Source of the DNA: CBDFHV01 sp965247705
Lineage (GTDB): Bacteria > Pseudomonadota > Alphaproteobacteria > Rhodospirillales > CAMCUA01
Assembly: GCA_965247705.1 (NCBI GenBank)
Contig: CBDFHV010000077.1
Span: 62,001-126,000 of the forward strand
Reading direction: 5' to 3'
Length of the DNA stretch: 64,000 nucleotides
Shown here: positions 50,406 to 59,190 of the stretch, piece by piece
Layout of the letters: each line of letters opens with the position of its first letter
Position numbering within the stretch: position 1 is the stretch's first letter
Program-made: the position numbers and the translations under genes
Notes under the pieces: model-generated
Database searches by the model: none
What the model was told of the DNA's origin: nothing
What the model saw: the letters and a program-made list of their open reading frames with translations, nothing else

Positions 50406-51977
50406 ATGTTCAAGGCGGAGATAAAAGTTCGGTTCAAGGGTCGGCACCTTGTGGCGCTGGCGCTGGCGGGCAGCCTTTCCCTGGGCGGCGTGATGTCGGC
50501 ATTGGCGGCGGAGACGCCCGTCCGCGGCGGCACCATCACCGGCGCCACGGTACTGGAGCCCAAGTCCCTGGATCCCTTGTTCGGGGATGGGGGCAATCTG
50601 GATCACTACCTGTGGCGCCAGATTTACGAGGGCCTGCTGGGACTGACGGAAAGCGGCGAGGTCGAACCCCGCCTGGCCACCGGCTGGAAGTTCGTCGACG
50701 GCGGGAAAGCCATCGACTTCACCTTGCGCCAGGGGGTCAAGTTCCACGATGGCACCGATTTCAATGCCGAGGCCGCCGCCGAAACCTTCCGCCGGGCCCT
50801 GTCGAAGGAATTGAACGCGCCGCGCGCTTCGGATCTGCGCGACCTGGCGTCGGTGTCCGTGCAGGGACCCCACAAGCTGCGAATCGGCCTCAAGTCGCCC
50901 ACCTCGGCGGCGTTGCCGGCCATCGCCTTCGCCGGGCTGATCGCGTCTCCCACCGCCATCAAGAAACATGGCGAGGATTACGGCCGCAATCCGGTCGGCA
51001 CCGGGCCGTTCCGGTTCGCCAGTTGGCAGTCCGGATCGCACATCGTCCTGGAGAAGAACCCGGACTATTGGCGCCCAGGCGCCGACGGCAAGCCGCTGCC
51101 CTATCTGGACGGCGCCACCGTGCGGTTCATCAAGAAAAGCGCGGTCAAGATCATCGAGATCCAGTCCGGAACCGTGCACGTGATCGACACCGTCGCGGCC
51201 CAGGACGTGGACACCGTGAACAAGGACTCCAACCTGCGCCTGGTGCCGATGGATAACGGGCGGCACGTCCTCTTTGCCCTCAACATCACCATCCCGCCGT
51301 TCGACAATCTGAAACGCCGCCAGGCTTTCCTGAGGGCGCTCGACCGGGAAACCATGATGCGGGTCGTCACCCGCGGCAACGGGGACGTGACCCCAACCAT
51401 GGTACCGCGCAGCAAGTGGGCTTTCGACGCTTCGGTCGAGAAGAACGGTTTCGATCTTGCCGATGCCAAGAAATTGCTGGCCGAGGCCGGAAACCCCGAC
51501 GGGTTCAATGCCGAAATGAACATCATCAAGCGCGAGCCCGATGTGACGGTCGCGCAATTGATGCAGTCCCAGGTGAAGAAGGTGGGGATCAGCCTGAAGA
51601 TCAACCTGGTCGACCGGCAGACGGCCCAGGCGGCCCTGCGCGCCAAGAAGCACCATATCGCGATTGGCCGCTTCACCGTGCCGGGGGTCGATCCGTCCCA
51701 GGACTTTGGGCGGATCTTCGGCCGCAAGGCGCGCATCCAGCGGACCGGATACAGCGACGAGAAGCTGTTCGACATGATCGACGACGCCGGCATGCAAACC
51801 GATCAGGCCGTGCGCAAGCGGCTCTACAGGGACGTCCAGGCCTACCTGGTCGACAATGCCCTTTACGGCTTTCTGTTCTTCATGAAGTCGGTGCAGGTCG
51901 AGCGGACCTCGGTAAAGAACCTGAAGCGCACCGTTGGCGGCGCCTGGGTGCTGTCCGAGGCCTGGCTGGAGAAATAG
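50406..51977 (+). CDS. ABC transporter substrate-binding protein (peptide/nickel, SBP_bac_5 family)
   Basis: 523 residues with a Sec signal peptide (basic MFKAEIKVRFKGRHLV, hydrophobic ALALAGSLSLGG, cleavage near ALAA-ETP). The mature part has the family pattern GGTITGATVLEPKSLDPLFG, YLWRQIYEGLLGLTESGEVE and LATGWKFVDGGKAIDFTLR. It captures peptides, opines or similar solutes in the periplasm. The start is the ATG at 50406 rather than 50397 because GGAGGA lies 9-10 bases before 50406 but is adjacent to 50397. It is followed by two ATPases and two permeases, a complete importer. Confidence 0.92.
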   Translation: MFKAEIKVRFKGRHLVALALAGSLSLGGVMSALAAETPVRGGTITGATVLEPKSLDPLFGDGGNLDHYLWRQIYEGLLGLTESGEVEPRLATGWKFVDGGKAIDFTLRQGVKFHDGTDFNAEAAAETFRRALSKELNAPRASDLRDLASVSVQGPHKLRIGLKSPTSAALPAIAFAGLIASPTAIKKHGEDYGRNPVGTGPFRFASWQSGSHIVLEKNPDYWRPGADGKPLPYLDGATVRFIKKSAVKIIEIQSGTVHVIDTVAAQDVDTVNKDSNLRLVPMDNGRHVLFALNITIPPFDNLKRRQAFLRALDRETMMRVVTRGNGDVTPTMVPRSKWAFDASVEKNGFDLADAKKLLAEAGNPDGFNAEMNIIKREPDVTVAQLMQSQVKKVGISLKINLVDRQTAQAALRAKKHHIAIGRFTVPGVDPSQDFGRIFGRKARIQRTGYSDEKLFDMIDDAGMQTDQAVRKRLYRDVQAYLVDNALYGFLFFMKSVQVERTSVKNLKRTVGGAWVLSEAWLEK

Positions 51978-52013
51978 CCGCGGTTCCACGGCCCACGCCG
52001 TCTGTCCCCGATC

Positions 52014-53036
52014 ATGACGGAGGCCGTTCTCGAGGTACGGAATCTCACCGTCGGATTCCGCAAGGACGGCCGACTTGTCGACGTGGTGCGCGACCTGTCG
52101 CTGAGCATCGAACCAGGTGAGATCCTCGCCCTGGTCGGCGAGTCCGGATCGGGGAAATCGGTCACCGGGCTGGCGATCATGGGGCTTGTCCCCCAGCCGC
52201 CCGGTTCCGTTCGGGCCCGCAGCATTCGCCTTTTCGACTCCGATGGTGGCGCCGCCGAGTTGACCAGCCTGTCAGCCGAAGGCATGCGGCGCCTGCGCGG
52301 CAGCCGCATCACCATGATCTTTCAGGAGCCGATGGTTTCCCTCAATCCGACCATGACCATCGGCGCCCAGATCACCGAGGTTCTCGCCGCCCACATGGGC
52401 ATGGGCCGCAAGGAAAGCCGGGAAGAGGCGACCGACTTGCTGCACCAGGTGGGGATTCCCGATCCGGCCCGGCGGGCCGGGAGCTATCCCCACGAATTGT
52501 CGGGCGGGATGCGCCAGCGGGCGATGATCGCCATGGCGCTCTCATGCCGGCCCCAGGTGCTGATCGCCGACGAACCGACGACCGCCCTGGACGTAACGAT
52601 CCAGGCCCAGATCCTCGAGCTTATCGCCAAGATCCGGGACGACTATGGGATGGCCGTCATCTTCATCACCCATGACCTGGGTGTCGTCGCCGAGTTCGCC
52701 GATCGGGTGGCGGTCATGTACTGCGGGCAGATCGTCGAGCAGGCGGCGACCATCGATGCCCTCGATACCCCCGGGCATCCCTACACCAGCGGGCTCTTGC
52801 GCTCCAGGATGTGCCTGGATATCGCCAGCGACGATCTCGGCGATTTGATGCCCATTCCCGGCCAGCCCCCGAACCCGGCCGAACGGCCGGTCGGTTGCAG
52901 CTTCCGGCCCCGCTGTACCCACGCCGTGGCGGATATTTGCACCACCCCCCCGGACCTTGTCCCGGTCGGAAGGTCGGCGACCGCGGTCCGTTGCCACCGG
53001 TGGCAAGACATATCGGAGTCGCTGGTCGTCCCATGA
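52014..53036 (+). CDS. ABC transporter ATP-binding protein (DppD/OppD type)
   Basis: 340 residues. Walker A GESGSGKS (about 42-49), Q-loop in MIFQEPMVSLNP, signature LSGGMRQRAMIAMAL, Walker B VLIADEPTTALD and the switch His in FITHDLGV. The C-terminal oligopeptide/dipeptide extension contains CSFRPRCTHAVADICTTPP, whose cysteine spacing matches the cluster found in OppD/DppD proteins. It drives import together with the second ATPase. It starts 36 bases after the binding protein gene and overlaps the next by 4. Confidence 0.95.
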   Translation: MTEAVLEVRNLTVGFRKDGRLVDVVRDLSLSIEPGEILALVGESGSGKSVTGLAIMGLVPQPPGSVRARSIRLFDSDGGAAELTSLSAEGMRRLRGSRITMIFQEPMVSLNPTMTIGAQITEVLAAHMGMGRKESREEATDLLHQVGIPDPARRAGSYPHELSGGMRQRAMIAMALSCRPQVLIADEPTTALDVTIQAQILELIAKIRDDYGMAVIFITHDLGVVAEFADRVAVMYCGQIVEQAATIDALDTPGHPYTSGLLRSRMCLDIASDDLGDLMPIPGQPPNPAERPVGCSFRPRCTHAVADICTTPPDLVPVGRSATAVRCHRWQDISESLVVP

Positions 53037-54013
53037 CGGCGATCATCGAAGCGAAGGACCTTCGCAAGACCTATGTGCTGCGGCGTGGCTGGGCCGGCTA
53101 CGGGCGACAGGAGCTGCGGGCGGTCGACGGGGTGTCGTTCACAATCTCGCCGGGTGAGCAGTTGGGGCTGGTGGGCGAGTCCGGGTGCGGGAAAAGCTCC
53201 GTCGGCGAGTTGCTGATCCGACTTCTCGAACCGGACCAGGGAAGCGTTCACTATCGGGGGACGGATCTGACGGCGTTGAGCCAAAGCGCGTTGAAGTCCT
53301 ACCGGCGGGACTTGCAGATCGTGTTTCAGGATCCTTTCGCCTCGCTCAATCCCCGCCTTACGGTGGGAGAGACCCTGGAAGAGCCCCTGATCGTCCACGC
53401 CATTGCCCCCACCCCCCATGAACGACGCCAGAAGGTCGGGGAACTCCTCGAAATGGTCGGCCTCCCCGCGGCCTCGGCGACACGCTTTCCCCATGAGTTT
53501 TCGGGTGGGCAGCGCCAGCGGATCAGTCTCGCCCGGGCGCTGGCCACCAATCCCAAGTTCATCGTCGCCGACGAGCCCGTATCCTCCCTCGACGTATCCA
53601 TCCAGGCGCAGGTGCTGTCCCTGATCAAGTCCCTGCAGCGGGATCTGGGCCTCGCCATGCTGTTCATCTCCCACGACCTGGGGGCCGTCAGGTATCTCTG
53701 CGACCGCATCGCGGTGATGTATCTTGGACGCATCATCGAGCTGGCGCCGGCGGCGGATTTGTTTTCGAACCCGGCCCATCCCTACACCCGGACCCTGATC
53801 GGCTCGGTGCCGTCTCTCAGGCGGCGAAGCCGTCCGGGGCGCGGCGCAAGCCCCATGGACAGCGATCCGCCAAGCCCCCTGTCGCCGCCGTCGGGCTGTC
53901 GATTCCGTACCCGCTGTTCCTTCGCCCTGCCCCAGTGCGCCGACGCCCCGCCGCCGTTGGTGGATGTGGGTCCCGGCCACGTGGCGGCCTGTATTCGTCG
54001 AGACCTGCCCTGA
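53033..54013 (+). CDS. ABC transporter ATP-binding protein (DppF/OppF type)
   Basis: 326 residues from the ATG at 53033, which overlaps the previous stop (ATGA). Walker A GESGCGKS, Q-loop IVFQDPFASLNP, signature FSGGQRQRISLARAL, Walker B FIVADEPVSSLD and switch His in FISHDLGAV. The C-terminal CRFRTRCSFALPQCADAPPP carries the cysteine-rich extension. It forms a heterodimer with the preceding ATPase beneath the two permeases. A longer upstream frame (52811) is not used by the family. Confidence 0.94.
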   Translation: MTAIIEAKDLRKTYVLRRGWAGYGRQELRAVDGVSFTISPGEQLGLVGESGCGKSSVGELLIRLLEPDQGSVHYRGTDLTALSQSALKSYRRDLQIVFQDPFASLNPRLTVGETLEEPLIVHAIAPTPHERRQKVGELLEMVGLPAASATRFPHEFSGGQRQRISLARALATNPKFIVADEPVSSLDVSIQAQVLSLIKSLQRDLGLAMLFISHDLGAVRYLCDRIAVMYLGRIIELAPAADLFSNPAHPYTRTLIGSVPSLRRRSRPGRGASPMDSDPPSPLSPPSGCRFRTRCSFALPQCADAPPPLVDVGPGHVAACIRRDLP

Positions 54014-54047
54014 TGACGGCCAGCGACAGGAAGGATGACCGCAACCG

Positions 54048-55001
54048 ATGTTCCTGTTCGTCGTAAATCGCATCGCCCAGACCGTGCCCGTCGCCCTGCT
54101 GGTGACGGTGTTCGTGTTCGCGATCATCAACGTCATTCCCGGCGATCCGACGATCACGATCCTGGGCGAGTTCGCTACGCCCGAACAGCGCGAGATCGCG
54201 CGCCAGCAGTACGGGTTGGATCGCCCCGTTCCCATCCGCTACCTGGAATGGCTGACCAACACCCTTTCCGGCGACCTGGGACGTTCCCTCCACAGCAAGG
54301 AACGAGTGTGGGAGATGCTGCTCGACCGGCTGCCGGTGTCGATCCAACTGAGCGCGTTGTCCCTTGTCATCGCCCTCTCGATCGGCATTCCGGCGGGGAT
54401 CGCCGCCGCACTCATGCGCGGCACGGCGGTCGATGGGGTCATCAGCGTGGTTTCGGCCATCGCCCTGGGAATTCCCTACTTCTGGCTCGGCATCCTGCTG
54501 ATCCTGTTTTTCGCCGTTTTCCTGAAAGTTCTGCCCCCATCGGGCTACGTGCCGTTTGTCGAGTCCCCGGTCGAGAATCTGAGGCTGATGGTCCTCCCGG
54601 CCCTGACCATCGGCCTTCACGTGGCGGCGCTGATCGTCCGCCAGACCCGGGCCAGCGTGCTTCAGGTCCTGAGCCTGGAATACGTCAGGACGGCCCATGC
54701 CAAAGGCTTGCCCCGGTCGGTGATCATTCGCTCGCACATCCTGCGCAACGCGCTGATTCCGGTGGTGACGCTGATCGGCCTGCAGCTCGGCAACATGCTC
54801 GGCGGCGCCATCGTGACGGAAACCATCTTTTCCGTGCCCGGCCTGGGTAACCTGGTGGTGGCCGCCGTCTCCAACCGGGACTTTCCGGTGGTTCAGAGCG
54901 GCATCCTGTTCATTGTCCTGCTGGTCATCCTGGTCAACCTGGCAACGGACATCCTTTATGCCTGCATCGACCCGCGCATTAAGCGGGAACTGGTCCGGTG
55001 A
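54048..55001 (+). CDS. ABC transporter permease (DppB/OppB type)
   Basis: 317 residues with six hydrophobic spans. Typical start MFLFVVNRIAQTVPVALLVT, the long periplasmic loop (GDPTITILGEFATPEQREIA) and the EAA-type loop LEYVRTAHAKGLPRSVIIRS contacting the ATPases, then the end SAVSNRDFPVVQSG-like (AAVSNRDFPVVQSGILFIV). It follows the second ATPase by 34 bases with GGAAGGA upstream. Confidence 0.94.
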   Translation: MFLFVVNRIAQTVPVALLVTVFVFAIINVIPGDPTITILGEFATPEQREIARQQYGLDRPVPIRYLEWLTNTLSGDLGRSLHSKERVWEMLLDRLPVSIQLSALSLVIALSIGIPAGIAAALMRGTAVDGVISVVSAIALGIPYFWLGILLILFFAVFLKVLPPSGYVPFVESPVENLRLMVLPALTIGLHVAALIVRQTRASVLQVLSLEYVRTAHAKGLPRSVIIRSHILRNALIPVVTLIGLQLGNMLGGAIVTETIFSVPGLGNLVVAAVSNRDFPVVQSGILFIVLLVILVNLATDILYACIDPRIKRELVR

Positions 55002-55011
55002 GGGGAAACCG

Positions 55012-55923
55012 TTGGCAGCCCTGAGCCACGGCGATTCGAGCGCTGCTTCCGAGGCGCTTGGACAACCGGCGCCCCCCCGGGACCGATTCCGGCTGGTGGT
55101 CGACCTTGTCCACCATCTTCAGGGGGCGGTGGGCGCCTCGGTCCTGGCGGTGCTCGTCGCCATGGCCCTATTCGCGCCCCTCCTGGCGCCCTTCGATCCG
55201 GAGCATGTGGACGTCACCCAGATCCTCATGCCGCCGAACGCCACCCATTGGCTGGGTACCGACGAACTGGGCCGCGACATCACCAGCCGCATCATTTTCG
55301 GCTCGCGGCTCACCCTGTCCGTGGTATTCGGCGCGGTCGCCCTGTCCCTGGTGGTGGGCTCCGCCGTCGGTTTCGTCGCCGGCTACCTTGGCCGACTGTG
55401 GGATACGCTCCTGATGCGGGTGGTCGACGCCCTTCTCGCCATTCCGCCGCTGATCCTGGCGCTGGCCATCGTCGCCGCCCTGGGGCCCGACCTGTGGAAT
55501 ACGGCGATCGCCATCGCCTTGGCTAAACTGGGCATGTTTGCCCGCCTGGTGCGTGGCGAGGTTCTGAGCCTGAAATCACTGGAGTTCGTCAAGGCGGCGC
55601 GCGCCGTCGGAGCGGGCCCGATCCGCATCTCGGTCAAGCACATATGGCCCAATGCCGCGGGCAACGTCATCGTCTTCAGCGCCATCATCGCTTCCAGCGC
55701 GTTGTTGATCGAGTCCGCGCTCAGCTTCCTGGGGCTGGGCGCCCAGCCGCCGACGCCCAGTTGGGGCTACATGGTGGCGACGGGGATGCAGTACTGGACT
55801 ATGTGGTGGATGAGTATCTTTCCCGGGGCGGCGATCTTCCTGGCCATCCTCGCCTTCAACCTCCTCGGCGATGCCCTGCGGGACGTGATGGATCGGCGGC
55901 TGATGGATTCCGGGCGCCTCTGA
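55012..55923 (+). CDS. ABC transporter permease (DppC/OppC type)
   Basis: 303 residues from a TTG at 55012, six bases after GAGGGGA; earlier in-frame starts lie inside the DppB-like gene. About six hydrophobic spans; signature segments LAPFDPEHVDVTQILMPPNA, HWLGTDELGRDITSRIIFGS and the EAA loop EFVKAARAVGAGPIRISVKH, with the C-terminal NLLGDALRDVMDRRL. It completes the importer. The gene ends 13 bases from the convergent EPSP-synthase-like gene. Confidence 0.93.
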   Translation: MAALSHGDSSAASEALGQPAPPRDRFRLVVDLVHHLQGAVGASVLAVLVAMALFAPLLAPFDPEHVDVTQILMPPNATHWLGTDELGRDITSRIIFGSRLTLSVVFGAVALSLVVGSAVGFVAGYLGRLWDTLLMRVVDALLAIPPLILALAIVAALGPDLWNTAIAIALAKLGMFARLVRGEVLSLKSLEFVKAARAVGAGPIRISVKHIWPNAAGNVIVFSAIIASSALLIESALSFLGLGAQPPTPSWGYMVATGMQYWTMWWMSIFPGAAIFLAILAFNLLGDALRDVMDRRLMDSGRL

Positions 55924-55936
55924 CGGCCCTTCCCGA

Positions 55937-57238
55937 TCACGGTTCGACGATTTCCAAAGCGCCGCCCAACGTGGTCACATCGTCAAGAAAGCCCGGATAG
56001 GACATCACGAAGTTATCGGCCCGGGTGACGATGATTTCCCGTTCCGTCCGCAGCCCAGCCACTGAAAGCGCCGTGGCCACCCGATGGTCGAGATGTGCGT
56101 CCAGGGTTTCGCCGCCGGTGAAGCCGTCGATGCCTTGGATGTCGAGCCCGTCGCGGCGTTCCTCGATGCGGGCGCCGATCTTGGTCAGTTCCATCATCGA
56201 AGCGATGCGATCGCTCTCCTTGTAGCGAACGTGCTCGGCATTGAGGATCCGGGTCGTTCCACGGGCGAAGCAGCCCAGCACCGACAAGATGGGCACCAGG
56301 TCCGGCGAATGGGTGACGTCGATGTCGATGCCCCGCATGTCCGTCGAGCCCCGCACGCGGATGGTCTTCGCAGCTTCGTCGATCGTTAAGTCGGCGCCCA
56401 TCTCGACCATGATGTCGACGATCTTCTTTTCCGGATGAATGCTGCTCAGGTCCAGATTCTCCAACGTCACGTCCGAACCGGGGGTAATCGCCGCGGCGAC
56501 CAAGATCACCGAGGCGACGCAGAAATCGCCGGGGATGGAAATGGTCGTCGGCCGGTAAACCTGCCCCCCCGGCACCCGGTAGGCATGGGGCGCCTCACTC
56601 GCGTCGTAGCTCACCCCGAAGGCGTCCAGCATTTGCAGGGTCATGTCGATGTAGGGGGCCTCGCGGAGCAAGTCGGTCAGTCGAACGGTGACCCCCTGGC
56701 GGCTGAGGGGGGCGCAGATCAGGACCCCCGACAGCCACTGGGAGATGAAACCGGAAATCTCCGTCTCGCCGCCCTCGATGCCGCCGCCACGGACCATCAG
56801 CGGCGCGGTTCCATCGCCCCTAGTGGAGATGCATTCGATGCCGATGCGGGTCAGGCTGTCCACCAGCGATTTGATGGGCCGTTGGCGCAGGGAATGATCG
56901 CCGGTGAACACCGTCCACCCCGGCGCCGTCGCCGCGACCCCGAGCAGGAACTGAAGCGTGGTGCCGGAGTTTTCCACGTCGACCACATTGTCCGGGGTGC
57001 GGTAAGGGCCGCCGTCGACGATGCAGGTCTCGCCCCGGGTTTCCACCCGGGCGCCGAAGGCCTCCACGTTGTCGACGGTCGACGTCATCTTGCCGACGAC
57101 GGCGCCCGACGCGTCCTCGATGGTCGTGCGGCCCTCGGCCAGCGACCCCATGATCATCGCCCGGGTCATATGGTATTTGGACGAAATCACGCGGATGGTG
57201 CCGCTCAGGCCGCTACAGGGCCTCGATCGAATGTTCAC
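55937..57238 (-). CDS. EPSP synthase-like enolpyruvyl transferase, altered active site
   Basis: 433 residues from a GTG at 57238 with AAGGAG upstream. EPSP synthase (AroA) moves enolpyruvyl from PEP to shikimate-3-phosphate. Conserved: SSKYHMTRA (Lys21, Arg26), NSGTT (90-94), TGDHSLRQRPI, ISQWLS (Gln167), HSPDLVP (Asp313), YKESDR (Glu341, Arg344) and LDHR (384-386). Changed: after NSGTT the usual Arg is Gln96, and the C-terminal PEP-binding Lys (E. coli Lys411) aligns with Met412 in NFVMSYPGF. It is the last gene of the operon hyuA-hyuB-oxidase-SDR-this. Inference: a pathway-specific homologue acting on another alcohol or in reverse, rather than the housekeeping shikimate enzyme. Confidence 0.86.
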   Translation of the reverse strand: MNIRSRPCSGLSGTIRVISSKYHMTRAMIMGSLAEGRTTIEDASGAVVGKMTSTVDNVEAFGARVETRGETCIVDGGPYRTPDNVVDVENSGTTLQFLLGVAATAPGWTVFTGDHSLRQRPIKSLVDSLTRIGIECISTRGDGTAPLMVRGGGIEGGETEISGFISQWLSGVLICAPLSRQGVTVRLTDLLREAPYIDMTLQMLDAFGVSYDASEAPHAYRVPGGQVYRPTTISIPGDFCVASVILVAAAITPGSDVTLENLDLSSIHPEKKIVDIMVEMGADLTIDEAAKTIRVRGSTDMRGIDIDVTHSPDLVPILSVLGCFARGTTRILNAEHVRYKESDRIASMMELTKIGARIEERRDGLDIQGIDGFTGGETLDAHLDHRVATALSVAGLRTEREIIVTRADNFVMSYPGFLDDVTTLGGALEIVEP

Positions 57239-57310
57239 CGGGAATGCTCCTTCAGCGGGGCGGGCCTTATAACACGTCACCCGGCCGGTGGTTTGTTGGT
57301 CCCGTGTCGG

Positions 57311-58066
57311 TCAGGCCCTGCCGCAGTCCACCTCGAGCGTCGTGCCGGTGATGGCGCTGGTGCCAGCCAGGAACAGGACGGCTTCGGCGACCTCTTCGGC
57401 GGCGACCAGCCGTCCCAGGGCCGCCGTCTCGATCCACCGCGTCGCCAGGACCTCCGCCGGGTCCTGGCCCCGCCGCCGCGCCCGCTGGGTGACCCGGTCC
57501 CGCCATGCCGGCGTGTCGACGGCGCCGGGGCAGACCACGTTGACCCGAATGCCATGGTGGCCGAGCTCCTGGGCTGCGCACTCCGTAATGGCGATGACCG
57601 CCCGCTTGCTGGCCCCGTAGGCGCAACGCGCGGCCGTGGGGTGCAGTCCCAGGCGCGAGCCGATGTTGACGATGGCGCCGCCCTGGCGCTTCAGCAGCGG
57701 CGTTGCATGCTTGATGCACATCACGAGACCGCTGACGTTGACGGCGAATGTGGCTTGCCACGCCGCCATGTCCATGTCTGCGACCAAGGCCAGGGGACCG
57801 ACCTGGCCCGCGTTGTTGACCAGGATATCCAACCGGCCATGGGCTCGGTCGCAGGCCGCCATCAGGGCGGCGACATCGGCCTCCCGGGCCACGTCGGCGA
57901 CCACGGCGAGGCCCGAAATTTCCCGGGCGAGGTCTTGAAGGGGGCCGGGGCGGCGGCCGGCGATGACCACCCTGCAGCCCACGGCGACGAGCCGCCTGGC
58001 GATGCCGGCGCCGATGCCTGTCCCGCCGCCGGTGACGATGGCGACCTTGCCGTCAAGTTGGTTCAA
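57311..58066 (-). CDS. Short-chain dehydrogenase/reductase (SDR)
   Basis: 251 residues from a TTG at 58066 that overlaps the upstream stop (TTGA), implying translational coupling. Cofactor motif VTGGGTGIGAGIARRL near residues 9-24, NNAGQVGPLAL, catalytic Ser in NIGSRLG, Tyr-x-x-x-Lys in YGASKRA, and the C-terminal TLEVDCGRA. It oxidises or reduces a hydroxy compound with NAD(P). The gap to the EPSP-synthase-like gene is 72 bases. Substrate unknown. Confidence 0.9.
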   Translation of the reverse strand: MNQLDGKVAIVTGGGTGIGAGIARRLVAVGCRVVIAGRRPGPLQDLAREISGLAVVADVAREADVAALMAACDRAHGRLDILVNNAGQVGPLALVADMDMAAWQATFAVNVSGLVMCIKHATPLLKRQGGAIVNIGSRLGLHPTAARCAYGASKRAVIAITECAAQELGHHGIRVNVVCPGAVDTPAWRDRVTQRARRRGQDPAEVLATRWIETAALGRLVAAEEVAEAVLFLAGTSAITGTTLEVDCGRA

Positions 58067-59178
58067 CGCCCGATCATCGCGTCGAGCAGCGGATAGGCGC
58101 TGCCCATGCCCGGCGCCGCCACCGGTTGGGCTTTCGTCACGTAGGTTGCGTCGAGTTCGGAGAGCCTGGTGACGCCGAGCAACCCCATGGCCACCACAAT
58201 CTCGGTTTCGACAATCTCGAACACGCGCTCGATACCGGCTTGACCGCCCGCGCCCAGCCCCAGGCACATCAGCCGTCCGACGGCGACGGCGTCGGCGCCC
58301 AGTGCCATGGCCTTGAGAATGTCGGTGCCGCGCAGGAAGCCGCCATCGACGATGACCTGAGTCTGGCCACGGTCCCGGACGGCGGCAACGATCTCGGGCA
58401 GGACGTCGATGGTGGCGCGGCTATGGTCCAGTTGCCGCCCGCCGTGATTGGACACGTAAATCGCGTCCACCCCGTGTTCGGCCGCCAGGGCGGCGTCTTC
58501 GGCGGTCACGATGGCCTTGAGCACCAGCGGAATGTCGAAGCGGTCCTTGAACCGCTTGACGTGGTCCCAGGTCATGGTCGTCGTCGGCGCCACATGAGTC
58601 CCGGTCGCCTTGGCCTTCTCGTGCACCCGCCGCGCGTGGGGCACGTGCCCCCTCACCAGGTCCCGTTCCCGGCGGCCGTGAACGATTGAATCCAAGGTAA
58701 ACCCGATCGCCGAATAGCCGGCGTCGATGGCCCGCTTCACCCGCCCTTCGTGCTCGGCGGGATCGCCCTTGGGGGAAATCTGGAAAACCTTGGGATGGCG
58801 GGTCTCGCGGGCGATGTCCTCGAGTTCCGGCGGCGTCGGCGACGATCCCGACAGGAAGCTGACGATGCCGACCGCCTCGGCGGCCTTGGCGATGGCCATG
58901 GTCCCGCCCGGGTTGATGTCGAACACCGAGCCGCAGGGCGCGATCGCCACCGGAAGCCGCATGGGGTGGCCGAGCAGCGTGGCCGAGGTTTCCACCTGGG
59001 CGACATTGCGCAGCACGCGGGGCCTGAAGGCGAGGCTGTCCAGGGCCAGCCGGTTGCGCCGCATGCTGGTTTCGCTTTCGGCGCCGCCTTCGATGTAATC
59101 CCACACCGCCGGCGTCACCCGCCGGTGGGCCGCATGGGCGACCTCTTGCAGCGTATGCCAGGAGTCGGGATCACTCAT
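58063..59178 (-). CDS. FMN-dependent alpha-hydroxy acid oxidase/dehydrogenase
   Basis: 371 residues, LldD/glycolate oxidase family (TIM barrel with FMN), oxidising 2-hydroxy acids to 2-oxo acids. Seen: VWDYIEGGAESETSMRRN near the N-terminus, VFQISPKG (Gln133), TLDS (Asp163), LVLKAI (Lys221), the active-site VSNHGGRQLDH (His245, Arg248) and phosphate-binding IVDGGFLRGTDILKAMALGA. The usual FMN-binding residues are present. The start at 59178 lies 12 bases after hyuB. It belongs to the five-gene operon, so a hydroxy acid is expected among its intermediates. Confidence 0.92.
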   Translation of the reverse strand: MSDPDSWHTLQEVAHAAHRRVTPAVWDYIEGGAESETSMRRNRLALDSLAFRPRVLRNVAQVETSATLLGHPMRLPVAIAPCGSVFDINPGGTMAIAKAAEAVGIVSFLSGSSPTPPELEDIARETRHPKVFQISPKGDPAEHEGRVKRAIDAGYSAIGFTLDSIVHGRRERDLVRGHVPHARRVHEKAKATGTHVAPTTTMTWDHVKRFKDRFDIPLVLKAIVTAEDAALAAEHGVDAIYVSNHGGRQLDHSRATIDVLPEIVAAVRDRGQTQVIVDGGFLRGTDILKAMALGADAVAVGRLMCLGLGAGGQAGIERVFEIVETEIVVAMGLLGVTRLSELDATYVTKAQPVAAPGMGSAYPLLDAMIGR

Positions 59179-59190
59179 TTGGTATCTCTC